Shown: one piece after another, positions 11,335-22,197 of the stretch
Position numbering within the stretch: the first letter of the stretch is position 1
How the letters are laid out: every line of letters starts with the position of its first letter
Assembly: GCF_025933915.1 (NCBI RefSeq)
Contig: NZ_JAICZA010000026.1
Coordinates: 1-42,157 of the forward strand
Length of the DNA stretch: 42,157 nucleotides
Direction of reading: 5' to 3'
DNA from: Mycobacterium sp.
GTDB taxonomy: Bacteria > Actinomycetota > Actinomycetes > Mycobacteriales > Mycobacteriaceae
The notes under the pieces: generated by a model
The model's database searches: none
What the model was told of the DNA's origin: nothing
The model's input: only the letters and a program-made list of their open reading frames with translations
Translations under genes and position numbers: made by a program

Positions 11335-12198
11335 CTACCCGCCGAACCTTGCGCCGGAGTCGACGCCCCACAGCGCCATGGTGAGCAGCATGTTCACGAT
11401 GATCACCACCGTGATGCTGGCCCGCATGCCGTGTCCCGCGGCGACCCCGACGCCTTCGGGACCGCCGCTCGCGTAGTACCCGTAGTAGCACTGGATGGTG
11501 GACGCGATCCACACGAAGATGACGGCCTTGATCAGCGAATAAAGGATGTCCTGGCCGGCCAGCATCAGCGTGAAGTAATGCAGGTAGGAGCCGGTCGAGC
11601 CGCCACTGCTGATTCCCACCACCATTTGGGTGCTCAGATACCCGATCGCCAGGCACGCGGCATACAGCGGAACGATCGCCACCACCGAGGCGATCAGCCG
11701 GGTGGTCACCAGGTAGGGGATCGGGCGTATCGCGATCGATTCCAGCGCGTCGATCTCCTCGGCGATGCGCATGGATCCCAGCTGGGCGGTGAAGCGGCAG
11801 CCGCCCTGCATGGCGAAGGCGAGCGAGGCCATCAGCGGTGCCAGCTCCCGGGTGTTGACCAACGAGGAGACGAACCCGGTGGCGGGTCCGAGGCCGAGCA
11901 GGTCCAAAAAGTTGTAGCCCTCGATCCCGACGAGTGCGCCGACGGTCATGCCGAGCACGACGGCCACGCCGGCGGTGCCCCCACCCACCACGATCGAGCC
12001 GTTGCCCCAGGTGATGTTCGACAGCAGTCGCAAGAATTCGCCGCTGTACTGGCGCAAGGCAAGTGGCACGGCGGCCGCCGCCCGGACGAAGAAGACCAGC
12101 AGATGGCCGAGGCGGATGATCGGTGCCTTGCCGCTTTGATAGAGCCGGACCAACGGGAGCGTAATCGGTGCAAAAGGCTCATAAGCCGACGCCGTCAT
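11335..12198 (-). CDS. yrbEB: YrbEB-type permease of Mce transporter
   Basis: 287 residues, MlaE-like inner-membrane permease with about five or six hydrophobic helices. The cytoplasmic coupling segment AEEIDALESIAIRPIPYLV (about residue 140-160) is the place where MlaE-family proteins contact their ATPase. ATG at 12198 directly abuts the yrbEA stop (TGAATG). No MceG ATPase gene is present, so the complex should use the shared MceG encoded elsewhere, as in other mycobacteria. Identity is secure; numbering of the operon (mce1-8) is not assignable here. Confidence 0.93.
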   Translation of the reverse strand: MTASAYEPFAPITLPLVRLYQSGKAPIIRLGHLLVFFVRAAAAVPLALRQYSGEFLRLLSNITWGNGSIVVGGGTAGVAVVLGMTVGALVGIEGYNFLDLLGLGPATGFVSSLVNTRELAPLMASLAFAMQGGCRFTAQLGSMRIAEEIDALESIAIRPIPYLVTTRLIASVVAIVPLYAACLAIGYLSTQMVVGISSGGSTGSYLHYFTLMLAGQDILYSLIKAVIFVWIASTIQCYYGYYASGGPEGVGVAAGHGMRASITVVIIVNMLLTMALWGVDSGARFGG

Positions 12199-13041
12199 TC
12201 AGAGCCCCGTCCGGGGCGACAACATGACGTAGAGCTGGCTGATGGCGACGTTGACGATCATCAGCAGCAGGATCGCCTCGACGACGGCGGCGTTCACCGA
12301 GTTCGCGACACCCGTCGGTCCGCCCTTGGTGGACAAGCCCTTTTGGCTCGACACGACGGCCACGATGGCACCGAACACGACGGCCTTCAGCAGCGCCAGC
12401 ACCATGTCGCCGGTCGTCGCGAACGACGCGAACGTCGACACGAAACTGCCCGGCGCGCCGTCCTGGAAGTACACGTTGAACATGTAACTCGCGAAAAATC
12501 CGGCGAAGCACACGACACCGGTGAGGGCCACACCGACCATGACCGCCGCCGCGAAGCGGGGGACGACCAGCCGCCGGATCACCGAGACCCCCATCACCTC
12601 CATCGCGTCGGTTTCCTCGCGCATGGTGCGCGAACCCAGATCGGCGGTGATGGCCGACCCGACAGCCGATGCCATCAGAACCGCGGCCACCAGCGACGCC
12701 CCCTGTCGAATGACCGCGAGCCCGCTGGCCGCGCCGGCCAGCGAGGTGGCCCCGACCTGACCGGCCAGCAACGCGAACTGGATGGACAGGGTGACGCCGA
12801 TCGGCAGCGACACCAGGATCGTCGGCAGCACGGCGGTACCGGCCATGAACGCGCCCTGCCGGACGAATTCGTGCCATTGAAATCGCCCGGTTATCAGGTC
12901 GAAGAAGAAATATTGAACGGTGCGCACACCCAGGACGAACTGTTCACCAACCGTCGTCAGCGAGGCGACCGGGTGACGTTTGACGTACCCGACGGACCAG
13001 TTCCGGATGGCGGTGACGCCATCGAGTTGGGTCGTCGTCAT
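12199..13041 (-). CDS. yrbEA: YrbEA-type permease, first gene of the mce operon
   Basis: 280 residues, MlaE-like permease. Amphipathic N-terminus, about five or six membrane helices, and the ATPase-coupling segment MREETDAMEVMGVSVIRRL (about 138-156), parallel to that in yrbEB. It is first in a ten-gene minus-strand operon whose members overlap or nearly touch. Start ATG 13041 has only a weak purine-rich stretch (GCAGGTCA) upstream. The 303 bp upstream separates it from a divergent TetR regulator, the likely repressor of the operon. Confidence 0.93.
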   Translation of the reverse strand: MTTTQLDGVTAIRNWSVGYVKRHPVASLTTVGEQFVLGVRTVQYFFFDLITGRFQWHEFVRQGAFMAGTAVLPTILVSLPIGVTLSIQFALLAGQVGATSLAGAASGLAVIRQGASLVAAVLMASAVGSAITADLGSRTMREETDAMEVMGVSVIRRLVVPRFAAAVMVGVALTGVVCFAGFFASYMFNVYFQDGAPGSFVSTFASFATTGDMVLALLKAVVFGAIVAVVSSQKGLSTKGGPTGVANSVNAAVVEAILLLMIVNVAISQLYVMLSPRTGL

Positions 13042-13344
13042 AGCGGCGTGACCTGCAGCCCGCCTAGCAAACCAATGGCACAGGTCATCGCGTACCAGCT
13101 ACCGCTTTCATCGGCCCTCTTCCCACCCCTAAGCATGAGTGCCGAGCGGAAGACGTTGAGCGGCCATCGAGCACGATCTTATTCAAATAGGGTCGACAGC
13201 TACCACGACTTCGCAGTTCAATGGTGTGTGCCGCATCACACTAACCTACTTGATAGGCACTTTCAATAGTGTAGAGTCACTCATCTGAGTTCGTCACCGG
13301 ACGATACCGCCCGAGTTGAATGTCGGATTGACGAAGGTGATGGC
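13042..13344. promoter_or_regulatory. Divergent promoter/operator region, mce operon and tetR
   Basis: No gene. Minus-strand candidate for the mce operon: TTGAAA (13266-13261), 18-bp spacer, TAGTGT (13242-13237). Plus-strand candidate for tetR: TTGATA (13250-13255), 16-bp spacer, TAGAGT (13272-13277). The two overlap. Inverted repeats: ACACTA (13237-13242) with TAGTGT (13267-13272), and ACTCA-TC-TGAGT (13279-13290), the latter just downstream of the tetR -10. These are candidate TetR operators; all assignments are by eye. Confidence 0.5.
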
Positions 13345-13947
13345 ATGCCCTCAGCAAACACCGGTTCATTGCGGGACCGACGCCGCGCCGAGCTGCTGAC
13401 CCAGATCCAGCAGACCGCGCATCAGCTGTTCGCCGAACGCGGCTTCGAGGCGGTGACGACCGAAGACATCGCTGCGGCCGCCGGAATCTCCATCAGCACC
13501 TATTTCCGCTACGCGCCCACCAAGGAGGGGTTGCTGGTTGATCCGGTCCGAGAGGCCGCCGCCGAGATCGTGGGTTCCTATCGCGCCAGGCCGCCACACG
13601 AGTCGCCGGTCGAAGCGCTGATTCAACTGTTCGTCACGCACGCCAGGGATGTCAGCAAGGTTGACAACCTCGAAACCTGGCGTCTCGCCGTCGCCACCGC
13701 GCCCCACCTGTTGAGTAAATCCGTGCTGGTCAGCAAAACCGATCACGGCGACCTGATCCAGCAGGTCGCGCACCGGATGGGTGTCGACGCGATGGTTGAC
13801 GTCCGGCCCGCATTGTTGGTCCACACCAGTTTGGCCACAGTCCAATTCGTCCTCGACGGATGGCTGACCTCGGATATGGACGAGAGGCCGCCGTTTCACG
13901 AGCAATTGGAAGAAGCGCTGCGGCTCACCCTCGCCGGATTCGACTGA
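13345..13947 (+). CDS. TetR-family transcriptional regulator
   Basis: 200 residues. The N-terminal helix-turn-helix is clear: [21 protein letters not shown] then [19 protein letters not shown] (about 27-66), the canonical TetR DNA-binding arrangement. The C-terminal ligand-binding half is all-helical and unassigned. ATG at 13345 has AAGGTG upstream at good spacing. It is divergent from the mce operon, the usual place for a local TetR repressor; a lipid or lipid-CoA ligand would be logical but is inference. It is followed by hisE on the same strand after 55 bp, so some read-through is possible. Confidence 0.92.
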   Translation: MPSANTGSLRDRRRAELLTQIQQTAHQLFAERGFEAVTTEDIAAAAGISISTYFRYAPTKEGLLVDPVREAAAEIVGSYRARPPHESPVEALIQLFVTHARDVSKVDNLETWRLAVATAPHLLSKSVLVSKTDHGDLIQQVAHRMGVDAMVDVRPALLVHTSLATVQFVLDGWLTSDMDERPPFHEQLEEALRLTLAGFD

Positions 13948-13986
13948 CGGAGCGGCTCGAAACCCGGCAGGGCGAAACCGCCGTGA

Positions 13987-15141
<1,155 letters not shown>

Positions 15142-15261
15142 TTGCACACGCGGTGTGAACGCCGCGGCTGTGTTAGCGTCCGCCTCGGGGACTGCCCGGG
15201 TTGGCGTGTGGGCCGTTCCTGACAAAGGGTCGCCGGCTGTTTCGTCCTCCAGGAGGTCTTC
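15142..15261 (+). promoter_or_regulatory. hisG-DUF4126 intergenic region
   Basis: A short CACAC-GCG-GTGTG inverted repeat lies at 15145-15157 just after hisG. A TAGCGT box (about 15174) could be a -10 for the next gene; a strong AGGAGG precedes its GTG start by about 5 bases. No other feature is seen. Confidence 0.4.
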
Positions 15262-15780
15262 GTGACACACGCGCTTGTTCTGTTGCTGGCTTTGCTGATT
15301 GGCGTCGTCGCGGGGCTGCGTTCGCTGACGGCTCCCGCCGTCGTCGCCTGGGCCGCTGCCCCCGCTCTCCTCGGCTGGATCGACCTGCATGGCACCTGGG
15401 CGGCCTGGATGGCCAGCATCATCGCGGTGATCGTTTTCACCGTTCTCGCCGTCGGCGAATTGATCAACGACAAGCTGCCCAAGACCCCGCCCCGCACGGC
15501 GCCACCGATCTTCGCGGCCCGCATCGTCATGGGCGGGCTTGCGGGCGCGGCCCTGGGCGCCTGGCCGCACTGGACCTTTACCGCGCTGGGCGCCGGCGTC
15601 ATCGGCGCGGTACTCGGCACGCTCGGCGGCTACCAGGCGCGCAAGCGACTGGCCGCCGTCGCCGGTAAGGACCTGCCCATCGCGCTGCTCGAGGATGCCG
15701 TCGCGATCGTCGGGGGATTCGTCATTCTGGCCGTCACAGGTCACGTACTGACGGAGTACCTGCTGACGGCGGTTAAGTGA
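15262..15780 (+). CDS. DUF4126-family membrane protein
   Basis: 172 residues, hydrophobic almost throughout, with about four or five membrane helices; the opening RSLTAPAVVAWAA and the central VGELINDKLPKTPPRT loop are typical of DUF4126. It corresponds by position to Rv2120c. Function is unknown. GTG at 15262 is supported by a near-perfect AGGAGG ribosome site. Its stop overlaps the start of the following flavoprotein by 4 bp (GTGA), so the pair is translationally coupled, suggesting a membrane partner for a redox enzyme. Confidence 0.85.
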   Translation: MTHALVLLLALLIGVVAGLRSLTAPAVVAWAAAPALLGWIDLHGTWAAWMASIIAVIVFTVLAVGELINDKLPKTPPRTAPPIFAARIVMGGLAGAALGAWPHWTFTALGAGVIGAVLGTLGGYQARKRLAAVAGKDLPIALLEDAVAIVGGFVILAVTGHVLTEYLLTAVK

Positions 15781-17144
15781 CAGAACATTTCGACGCGATC
15801 ATCGTCGGTGCGGGCCAGGCCGGCCCGCCGCTGGCGGGGCGGCTGACCGCAGCCGGGCAGCGCGTCGCGATCGTCGAACGCAAACTGATCGGCGGCACCT
15901 GCGTCAACACCGGATGCATCCCGACCAAGACGCTGGTGGCCTCCGCGCATACCGCGCATCTGGCGCGCCGCGGCGCGGACTACGGCGTCGGCACCGGCGA
16001 GATCAGCGTGGACATGGCGAAAGTCAAGGCCCGCAAGGACCAGGTGATGCTGGGCGACCGCAAGGGTCTGGAAGATTGGCTCGAGGGTATGGACGGCTGC
16101 ACCGTCGTTCGCGGGCACGCGATGTTCGAGGATCCGCATACGGTGCGGGTCGGCGAGAACGCGCTGCACGCCGACCGTATCTTCCTCAACGTCGGCGGCC
16201 GTGCCGTGGTGCCCGACATCCCGGGCCTGGACGAGGTTGACTTCCTCACCAACGTGTCGATTCTCGAACTCGACACACTGCCATCACATCTCGTCATCGT
16301 GGGTGGCGGCTACATCGCGCTCGAGTTCGCGCAGATGTATCGGCGCTTCGGGGCGCGGGTGACTGTCGTGGAGCGGGGCCCGCGGCTGGTGTCCCGGGAA
16401 GACGAGGACGTCTCGGAAACGATCGAAGGCATCCTGCGGGACGAGGGCATCGACGTCATCCTCGGTGCTGACGATATACGAGTCACCAAGGCCGACAGCG
16501 GATTTGAGCTCATTCCTCGTGATGGCGCACCGCCCATCCGGGGGAGTCATCTACTGCTGGCGGTGGGCCGGCGACCCAACACCGACGAGCTGGGCCTGCA
16601 GGCGGCCGGTGTGCGGACGGACACCCGCGGCTACATCGTGGTCGACGACCAGCTCAAGACCAGCGTCGATCACATCTGGGCGATGGGTGACTGCAACGGC
16701 AAGGGCGCGTTCACCCACACCTCGTACAACGATTTCGAGATCGTCGCCGCCAATCTGCTCGACGACGACCCCCGCCGGGTGAGCGACCGCATCACCACCT
16801 ACGCGCTCTACATCGATCCGCCGCTGGGACGCGCCGGTCTGACCGTCGACCAGGTCCGCGCGTCGAAACGCAAGGCGCTGGTCGGCAAGCGGCCGATGAC
16901 CAGAGTTGGTCGGGCGGTGGAAAAGGGTGAGACGCAGGGCTTCATGAAAGTCGTAGTCGACGCCGAAACCCAGGAGATCCTAGGGGCCACCGTCTTTGGG
17001 GTCGGCGGTGACGAGTCCATCCACTGCATCCTGGATGTCATGTCGGCCAAAGCGCCGTACACCACGCTGTCACGCACCATGCATATTCATCCCACCGTCA
17101 GCGAGCTCATTCCGACGATGCTGCAGGAGCTGTCGCCGCTTTGA
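15777..17144 (+). CDS. FAD-dependent pyridine nucleotide-disulfide oxidoreductase, MerA/RclA-like
   Basis: 455 residues. N-terminal FAD Rossmann motif (IIVGAGQAGPPLAG, about 8-21), redox-active CVNTGC with Cys42 and Cys47, an NAD(P)H Rossmann motif (IVGGGYIALEFAQ, about 173-186), an FAD-binding AMGDCNG segment (about 302), and the C-terminal HPTVSEL dimer segment with the catalytic-base His. It is closest in outline to mercuric reductase and RclA, but it lacks the N-terminal heavy-metal domain and the C-terminal vicinal Cys pair that MerA needs, so mercury reduction is not supported. A role in reducing a small-molecule or reactive-chlorine/copper stress target is possible. Overlaps the DUF4126 gene by 4 bp; ends 8 bp from a convergent gene. 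I do not recall an equivalent at this place in M. tuberculosis. Confidence 0.88.
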   Translation: MTEHFDAIIVGAGQAGPPLAGRLTAAGQRVAIVERKLIGGTCVNTGCIPTKTLVASAHTAHLARRGADYGVGTGEISVDMAKVKARKDQVMLGDRKGLEDWLEGMDGCTVVRGHAMFEDPHTVRVGENALHADRIFLNVGGRAVVPDIPGLDEVDFLTNVSILELDTLPSHLVIVGGGYIALEFAQMYRRFGARVTVVERGPRLVSREDEDVSETIEGILRDEGIDVILGADDIRVTKADSGFELIPRDGAPPIRGSHLLLAVGRRPNTDELGLQAAGVRTDTRGYIVVDDQLKTSVDHIWAMGDCNGKGAFTHTSYNDFEIVAANLLDDDPRRVSDRITTYALYIDPPLGRAGLTVDQVRASKRKALVGKRPMTRVGRAVEKGETQGFMKVVVDAETQEILGATVFGVGGDESIHCILDVMSAKAPYTTLSRTMHIHPTVSELIPTMLQELSPL

Positions 17145-17152
17145 CCGCCCGC

Positions 17153-18969
<1,817 letters not shown>

Positions 18970-18971
18970 TC

Positions 18972-19018
18972 AGTGGCGATCGCAAGCGCGGCGTTGCCGG
19001 GCGCAGCGAGCCGCCACT
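18972..19018. terminator. Hairpin between convergent trmI and DUF503 gene
   Basis: Inverted repeat CAGTGGCG (18971-18978) and CGCCACT (19012-19018) flanking a GC-rich core, placed just after the trmI stop and just before the stop of the convergent gene. There is no T-run. Probably a bidirectional terminator. Confidence 0.55.
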
Positions 19019-19023
19019 ATCGG

Positions 19024-19323
19024 CTAACTCAAATCCTCGCTGCGCAGCAGTGAGCGCCGCACCGACAACAGCTCGAACTCGGGATGCGCGGCCACCAGCC
19101 GCTCGGCCGCATCCAGGACGTCGACGGCGTGGCCGCGGTCTCCGGACACCAGGGCCACACCGATGCCGGCTCGTCGATACAGCTCATGCGAACCCGTCTC
19201 GGCCGCCGAGACGCTGAACTTGCGCTGCAACTCGGCGACGACGGGACGGATGACCGATCGCTTCTGTTTGAGTGAGCGAACGTCGCCCAGCAGCACGTCG
19301 AACTCGAGCCAGCCGATCCACAT
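19024..19323 (-). CDS. DUF503 (YlxP-like) protein
   Basis: 99 residues. The opening VLLGDVRSLKQKRSVIRPVV is the DUF503 signature, and the ferredoxin-like fold ends with LLSVRRSLLRSEDL. Equivalent to Rv2117. Function is unsettled; homologues often sit with translation/ribosome-maturation genes, but here it follows lppK by 8 bp and is probably its operon partner. ATG at 19323. Confidence 0.88.
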   Translation of the reverse strand: MWIGWLEFDVLLGDVRSLKQKRSVIRPVVAELQRKFSVSAAETGSHELYRRAGIGVALVSGDRGHAVDVLDAAERLVAAHPEFELLSVRRSLLRSEDLS

Positions 19324-19331
19324 CCCGCGGG

Positions 19332-20015
19332 TCAGCCTGGCGGGTTTTCGGAAGGTGCGGGTTCCGGAACCGGCGCCGGCGGGGGAGGCGGTGGTGCCGG
19401 TGGTGGTGGCGGTGGTGTCGGTGGCGGAGCGGGTTCGGGTGGCGGAGCGGGTCCGGGCGGCGGCGCGGGGGCCGGGCTCGCAGGAGCCCCGGAAGTCGGG
19501 GCCGCGGGCGACTTACCCAGGGCCAACAGCATTTCGGCGGTACGCCGGGAGAGTTGCCAACCGCCCTGGAAGGGAGCGAATTCCATCGGGAAGGTGAAGT
19601 TGGCGTTGTTGGCCTGGGCGGTGTGGACGGCGATGCTGGCCTTCACGTTCGACGGGTTCTTGTCCGACCACGCGATGTCGTTCGCGGCGAAGGTCATCGG
19701 CAGGTAACCGTTGTCCCGCAATGCGTTGGTGAATTTGTCCAGAGTGGCCGCGCTCTCCGGGGTGGCGCCTTCGATCAGGCTCACCTTGGCCGCACCCGGG
19801 ACGTTTGGATCCGCCAGGCGGGCGAGGACATCGGTGAGGGCTTCGGGCGGCGGCAGGGGAGCCGTGACGGGCGCAGCAGCCTGAGGGGATGAGGCCGGTG
19901 GTAGCGAAGAGACGGTCGTCGACCCGCTCGTGGGGTGATTCGACGAACACGCCGCGAGCCCGATCGCCGCCACGGCGGTGGCGGTGCGCAGCGCTACGGA
20001 CAGTGGTCGAGGCAT
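19332..20015 (-). CDS. lppK: LppK/MK35-family lipoprotein with Pro-rich tail
   Basis: 227 residues. Signal peptide with lipobox LAAC (lipidated Cys23), a Ser/Thr/Pro linker, a folded domain (about 45-165) with [17 protein letters not shown], and a C-terminal tail (about 168-227) made almost entirely of Pro, Ala, Glu and Gly. M. tuberculosis LppK is shorter (about 189), so the tail is expanded here. Function is unknown; the family is a surface antigen in M. kansasii. ATG at 20015. First gene of a two-gene unit with the DUF503 gene. The symbol is given by position and family. Confidence 0.8.
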   Translation of the reverse strand: MPRPLSVALRTATAVAAIGLAACSSNHPTSGSTTVSSLPPASSPQAAAPVTAPLPPPEALTDVLARLADPNVPGAAKVSLIEGATPESAATLDKFTNALRDNGYLPMTFAANDIAWSDKNPSNVKASIAVHTAQANNANFTFPMEFAPFQGGWQLSRRTAEMLLALGKSPAAPTSGAPASPAPAPPPGPAPPPEPAPPPTPPPPPPAPPPPPPAPVPEPAPSENPPG

Positions 20016-20333
20016 CCAGTCGGTCGGCCGGCTAGGCGGCTCTGGCCGCTTCGGGTGGGAGAGATGTCGCTAAGGTCGGGCCGATGGGTGCAACTGAACT
20101 CACACCGGCGGAGCTGGCGCTGACGGTGACGCGAGCCGAGCCCGTGGTGGGGCTTTTTGCGGTCACTCTGCCACCTCCCACGGCCCTTTCGATCATCACG
20201 ATTAGTGGCCGAGATTACCAGCGTGACGAAAATCTTAACTTTTCGTGGGTATTTGACTACGCACATCAATCGGCAATCGCCGGTAGCTTTGAAGTATCCG
20301 CCGCGCCAATTCGGTGTGGGAAAGGAGCGCACG
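20016..20333. promoter_or_regulatory. lppK-mpa divergent intergenic region
   Basis: 318 bp without a convincing gene; an 85-codon frame at 20084-20341 reads into mpa out of frame and has no ribosome site or recognisable motif. The centre is unusually AT-rich for this genome (about 20195-20300) and should hold the mpa promoter, but no single -35/-10 pair stands out. AAAGGAG precedes the mpa ATG by 7 nt. Confidence 0.5.
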
Positions 20334-22163
20334 ATGGGTAGCTCAGAGCGTTCTGAAGCTTTCGGAACCCCCCACGAATCAGACCTGTCCAGCGGCGACG
20401 AGGCCGAATTGGAGCAACTACGCCGTGAGGCGTCGATGTTGCGGGAGCAACTCGAGCACGCCGTCGGCACGCAAGGCGCCGCTCGCACTGCTCGCGATGT
20501 GCATCAGCTCGAAGCCCGCATCGACTCTCTCGCGTCCCGTAATTCGAAGTTGATGGAGACCCTCAAAGAGGCCCGCCAGCAACTACTGGCGCTACGCGAG
20601 GAAGTCGATCGACTGGGGCAGCCGCCCAGCGGCTACGGCGTCCTGCTCGGCACGCACGAAGACGAGACCGTCGACGTGTTCACATCCGGCCGCAAGATGC
20701 GCCTGACCTGCTCGCCGAACATCGAACTCGCGTTGCTGCGGAAGGGCCAAACCGTTCGCCTCAACGAGGCTCTGACCGTCGTGGAAGCCGGCACGTTCGA
20801 ATCGGTCGGCGAGATCTCCACGCTGCGTGAGCTCTTGGCCGACGGGCACCGGGCGCTGGTCGTCGGCCACGCCGACGAGGAACGCATCGTCTGGCTCGCC
20901 GACCCGCTGGTCGCCGAGAACCTGCCGGACGGTCATCCCGATGCTCTCAACGACGACACCCGGCCCCGCAAGCTGCGTCCGGGCGACTCGCTGCTGGTTG
21001 ACACCAAGGCCGGCTACGCCTTCGAACGCATCCCCAAGGCCGAGGTCGAGGATCTGGTGCTGGAAGAGGTGCCCGATGTCAGCTACCTGGACATCGGCGG
21101 TCTGACCCGCCAGATCGAGCAGATCCGCGACGCCGTGGAGCTGCCGTTCCTGCACAAGGAGCTGTACCGGGAGTACGCGCTGCGCCCGCCCAAAGGTGTG
21201 CTGCTCTACGGTCCGCCCGGTTGCGGTAAGACACTGATCGCCAAGGCGGTGGCGAATTCGTTGGCCAAGAAGATGGCCGAGGTGCGCGGCGACGACGCGC
21301 GCGAGGCCAAGTCGTACTTCTTGAACATCAAGGGCCCCGAGCTGCTCAACAAGTTCGTCGGTGAAACCGAGCGCCACATCCGGCTGATCTTCCAGCGCGC
21401 CCGCGAGAAGGCGTCGGAAGGCACACCGGTGATCGTGTTCTTCGACGAGATGGACTCGATCTTCCGCACCCGTGGCACCGGGGTGTCCTCGGACGTCGAG
21501 ACGACGGTGGTCCCGCAGCTGCTCAGTGAGATCGACGGCGTGGAGGGACTGGAGAACGTCATCGTGATCGGCGCCTCCAACCGGGAGGACATGATCGACC
21601 CCGCCATCCTGCGGCCCGGGCGCCTCGACGTGAAGATCAAGATCGAGCGGCCGGATGCCGAAGCGGCGCAAGACATCTTCTCGAAGTACCTGATCGAGTC
21701 GCTGCCGCTGCACGCTGACGACCTCGCCGAGTTCGGCGGCGACCGCACCGCGTGCATCAAGGCGATGATCGAGAAGGTCGTCGAGCGGATGTACGCCGAG
21801 ATCGACGACAACCGGTTCCTGGAGGTCACCTACGCCAACGGTGACAAGGAAGTCATGTATTTCAAGGACTTCAACTCCGGGGCGATGATCCAGAACGTCG
21901 TCGACCGGGCGAAGAAGAACGCCATCAAGGCGGTGCTGGAGACCGGTCAACCGGGTCTGCGTATCCAGCACCTGCTGGACTCGATCGTCGACGAGTTCGC
22001 CGAGAACGAAGACCTGCCCAACACCACCAACCCCGATGACTGGGCGCGGATTTCGGGCAAGAAGGGTGAGCGGATCGTTTACATCCGCACGCTGGTCACC
22101 GGCAAGAGCTCGAGCGCGTCGCGGGCCATCGACACCGAGTCGAACCTGGGTCAGTACTTGTAA
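20334..22163 (+). CDS. mpa: Mycobacterial proteasome ATPase (ARC)
   Basis: 609 residues, exactly the known length. Hexameric AAA ATPase that recognises Pup-tagged proteins, unfolds them and passes them into the 20S core. N-terminal coiled coil (about 20-95), which binds Pup; two OB folds (about 96-245); AAA domain with Walker A GPPGCGKT (about 293-300), Walker [10 protein letters not shown] (about 367-375) and arginine-finger region [12 protein letters not shown]-terminal GQYL, whose last three residues (QYL) open the proteasome gate. ATG 20334 is supported by AAAGGAG. The long upstream frame extension is non-coding. Complete, with nothing missing. Confidence 0.99.
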   Translation: MGSSERSEAFGTPHESDLSSGDEAELEQLRREASMLREQLEHAVGTQGAARTARDVHQLEARIDSLASRNSKLMETLKEARQQLLALREEVDRLGQPPSGYGVLLGTHEDETVDVFTSGRKMRLTCSPNIELALLRKGQTVRLNEALTVVEAGTFESVGEISTLRELLADGHRALVVGHADEERIVWLADPLVAENLPDGHPDALNDDTRPRKLRPGDSLLVDTKAGYAFERIPKAEVEDLVLEEVPDVSYLDIGGLTRQIEQIRDAVELPFLHKELYREYALRPPKGVLLYGPPGCGKTLIAKAVANSLAKKMAEVRGDDAREAKSYFLNIKGPELLNKFVGETERHIRLIFQRAREKASEGTPVIVFFDEMDSIFRTRGTGVSSDVETTVVPQLLSEIDGVEGLENVIVIGASNREDMIDPAILRPGRLDVKIKIERPDAEAAQDIFSKYLIESLPLHADDLAEFGGDRTACIKAMIEKVVERMYAEIDDNRFLEVTYANGDKEVMYFKDFNSGAMIQNVVDRAKKNAIKAVLETGQPGLRIQHLLDSIVDEFAENEDLPNTTNPDDWARISGKKGERIVYIRTLVTGKSSSASRAIDTESNLGQYL

Positions 22164-22167
22164 GCAT

Positions 22168-22190
22168 TTGTCGGTACCACCGACTAGCGT
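22168..22190 (+). promoter_or_regulatory. RecA-NDp (PafBC-dependent) type promoter of the 596-residue gene
   Basis: TTGTCGGTA (22168-22176), exactly 8 nt, TAGCGT (22185-22190), 7 nt, then GTG at 22198. Differs by one base from the published TTGTCRGTG-N8-TAnnnT pattern. The element starts only 5 nt after the mpa stop, so the downstream gene has its own damage-type promoter rather than depending on mpa read-through. Confidence 0.72.
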
Positions 22191-22197
22191 CGCATCC

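Noticed and set aside
11431..13269. 612-codon plus-strand frame opposite the yrbE genes
   Set aside because: Composition (His/Arg/Gly/Asp rich) is that of an antisense shadow of GC-rich coding sequence; the minus strand encodes clear permeases.
15777..17144. Mercuric reductase and mercury resistance
   Set aside because: The C-terminal vicinal Cys pair and metal-binding domain are missing and no other mer gene is present.
20084..20341. 85-codon gene before mpa
   Set aside because: No ribosome site, overlaps the mpa start out of frame, and covers the AT-rich promoter region.
20592..21971. 459-codon minus-strand frame opposite mpa
   Set aside because: mpa is certain on the plus strand; the antisense frame has no domain.
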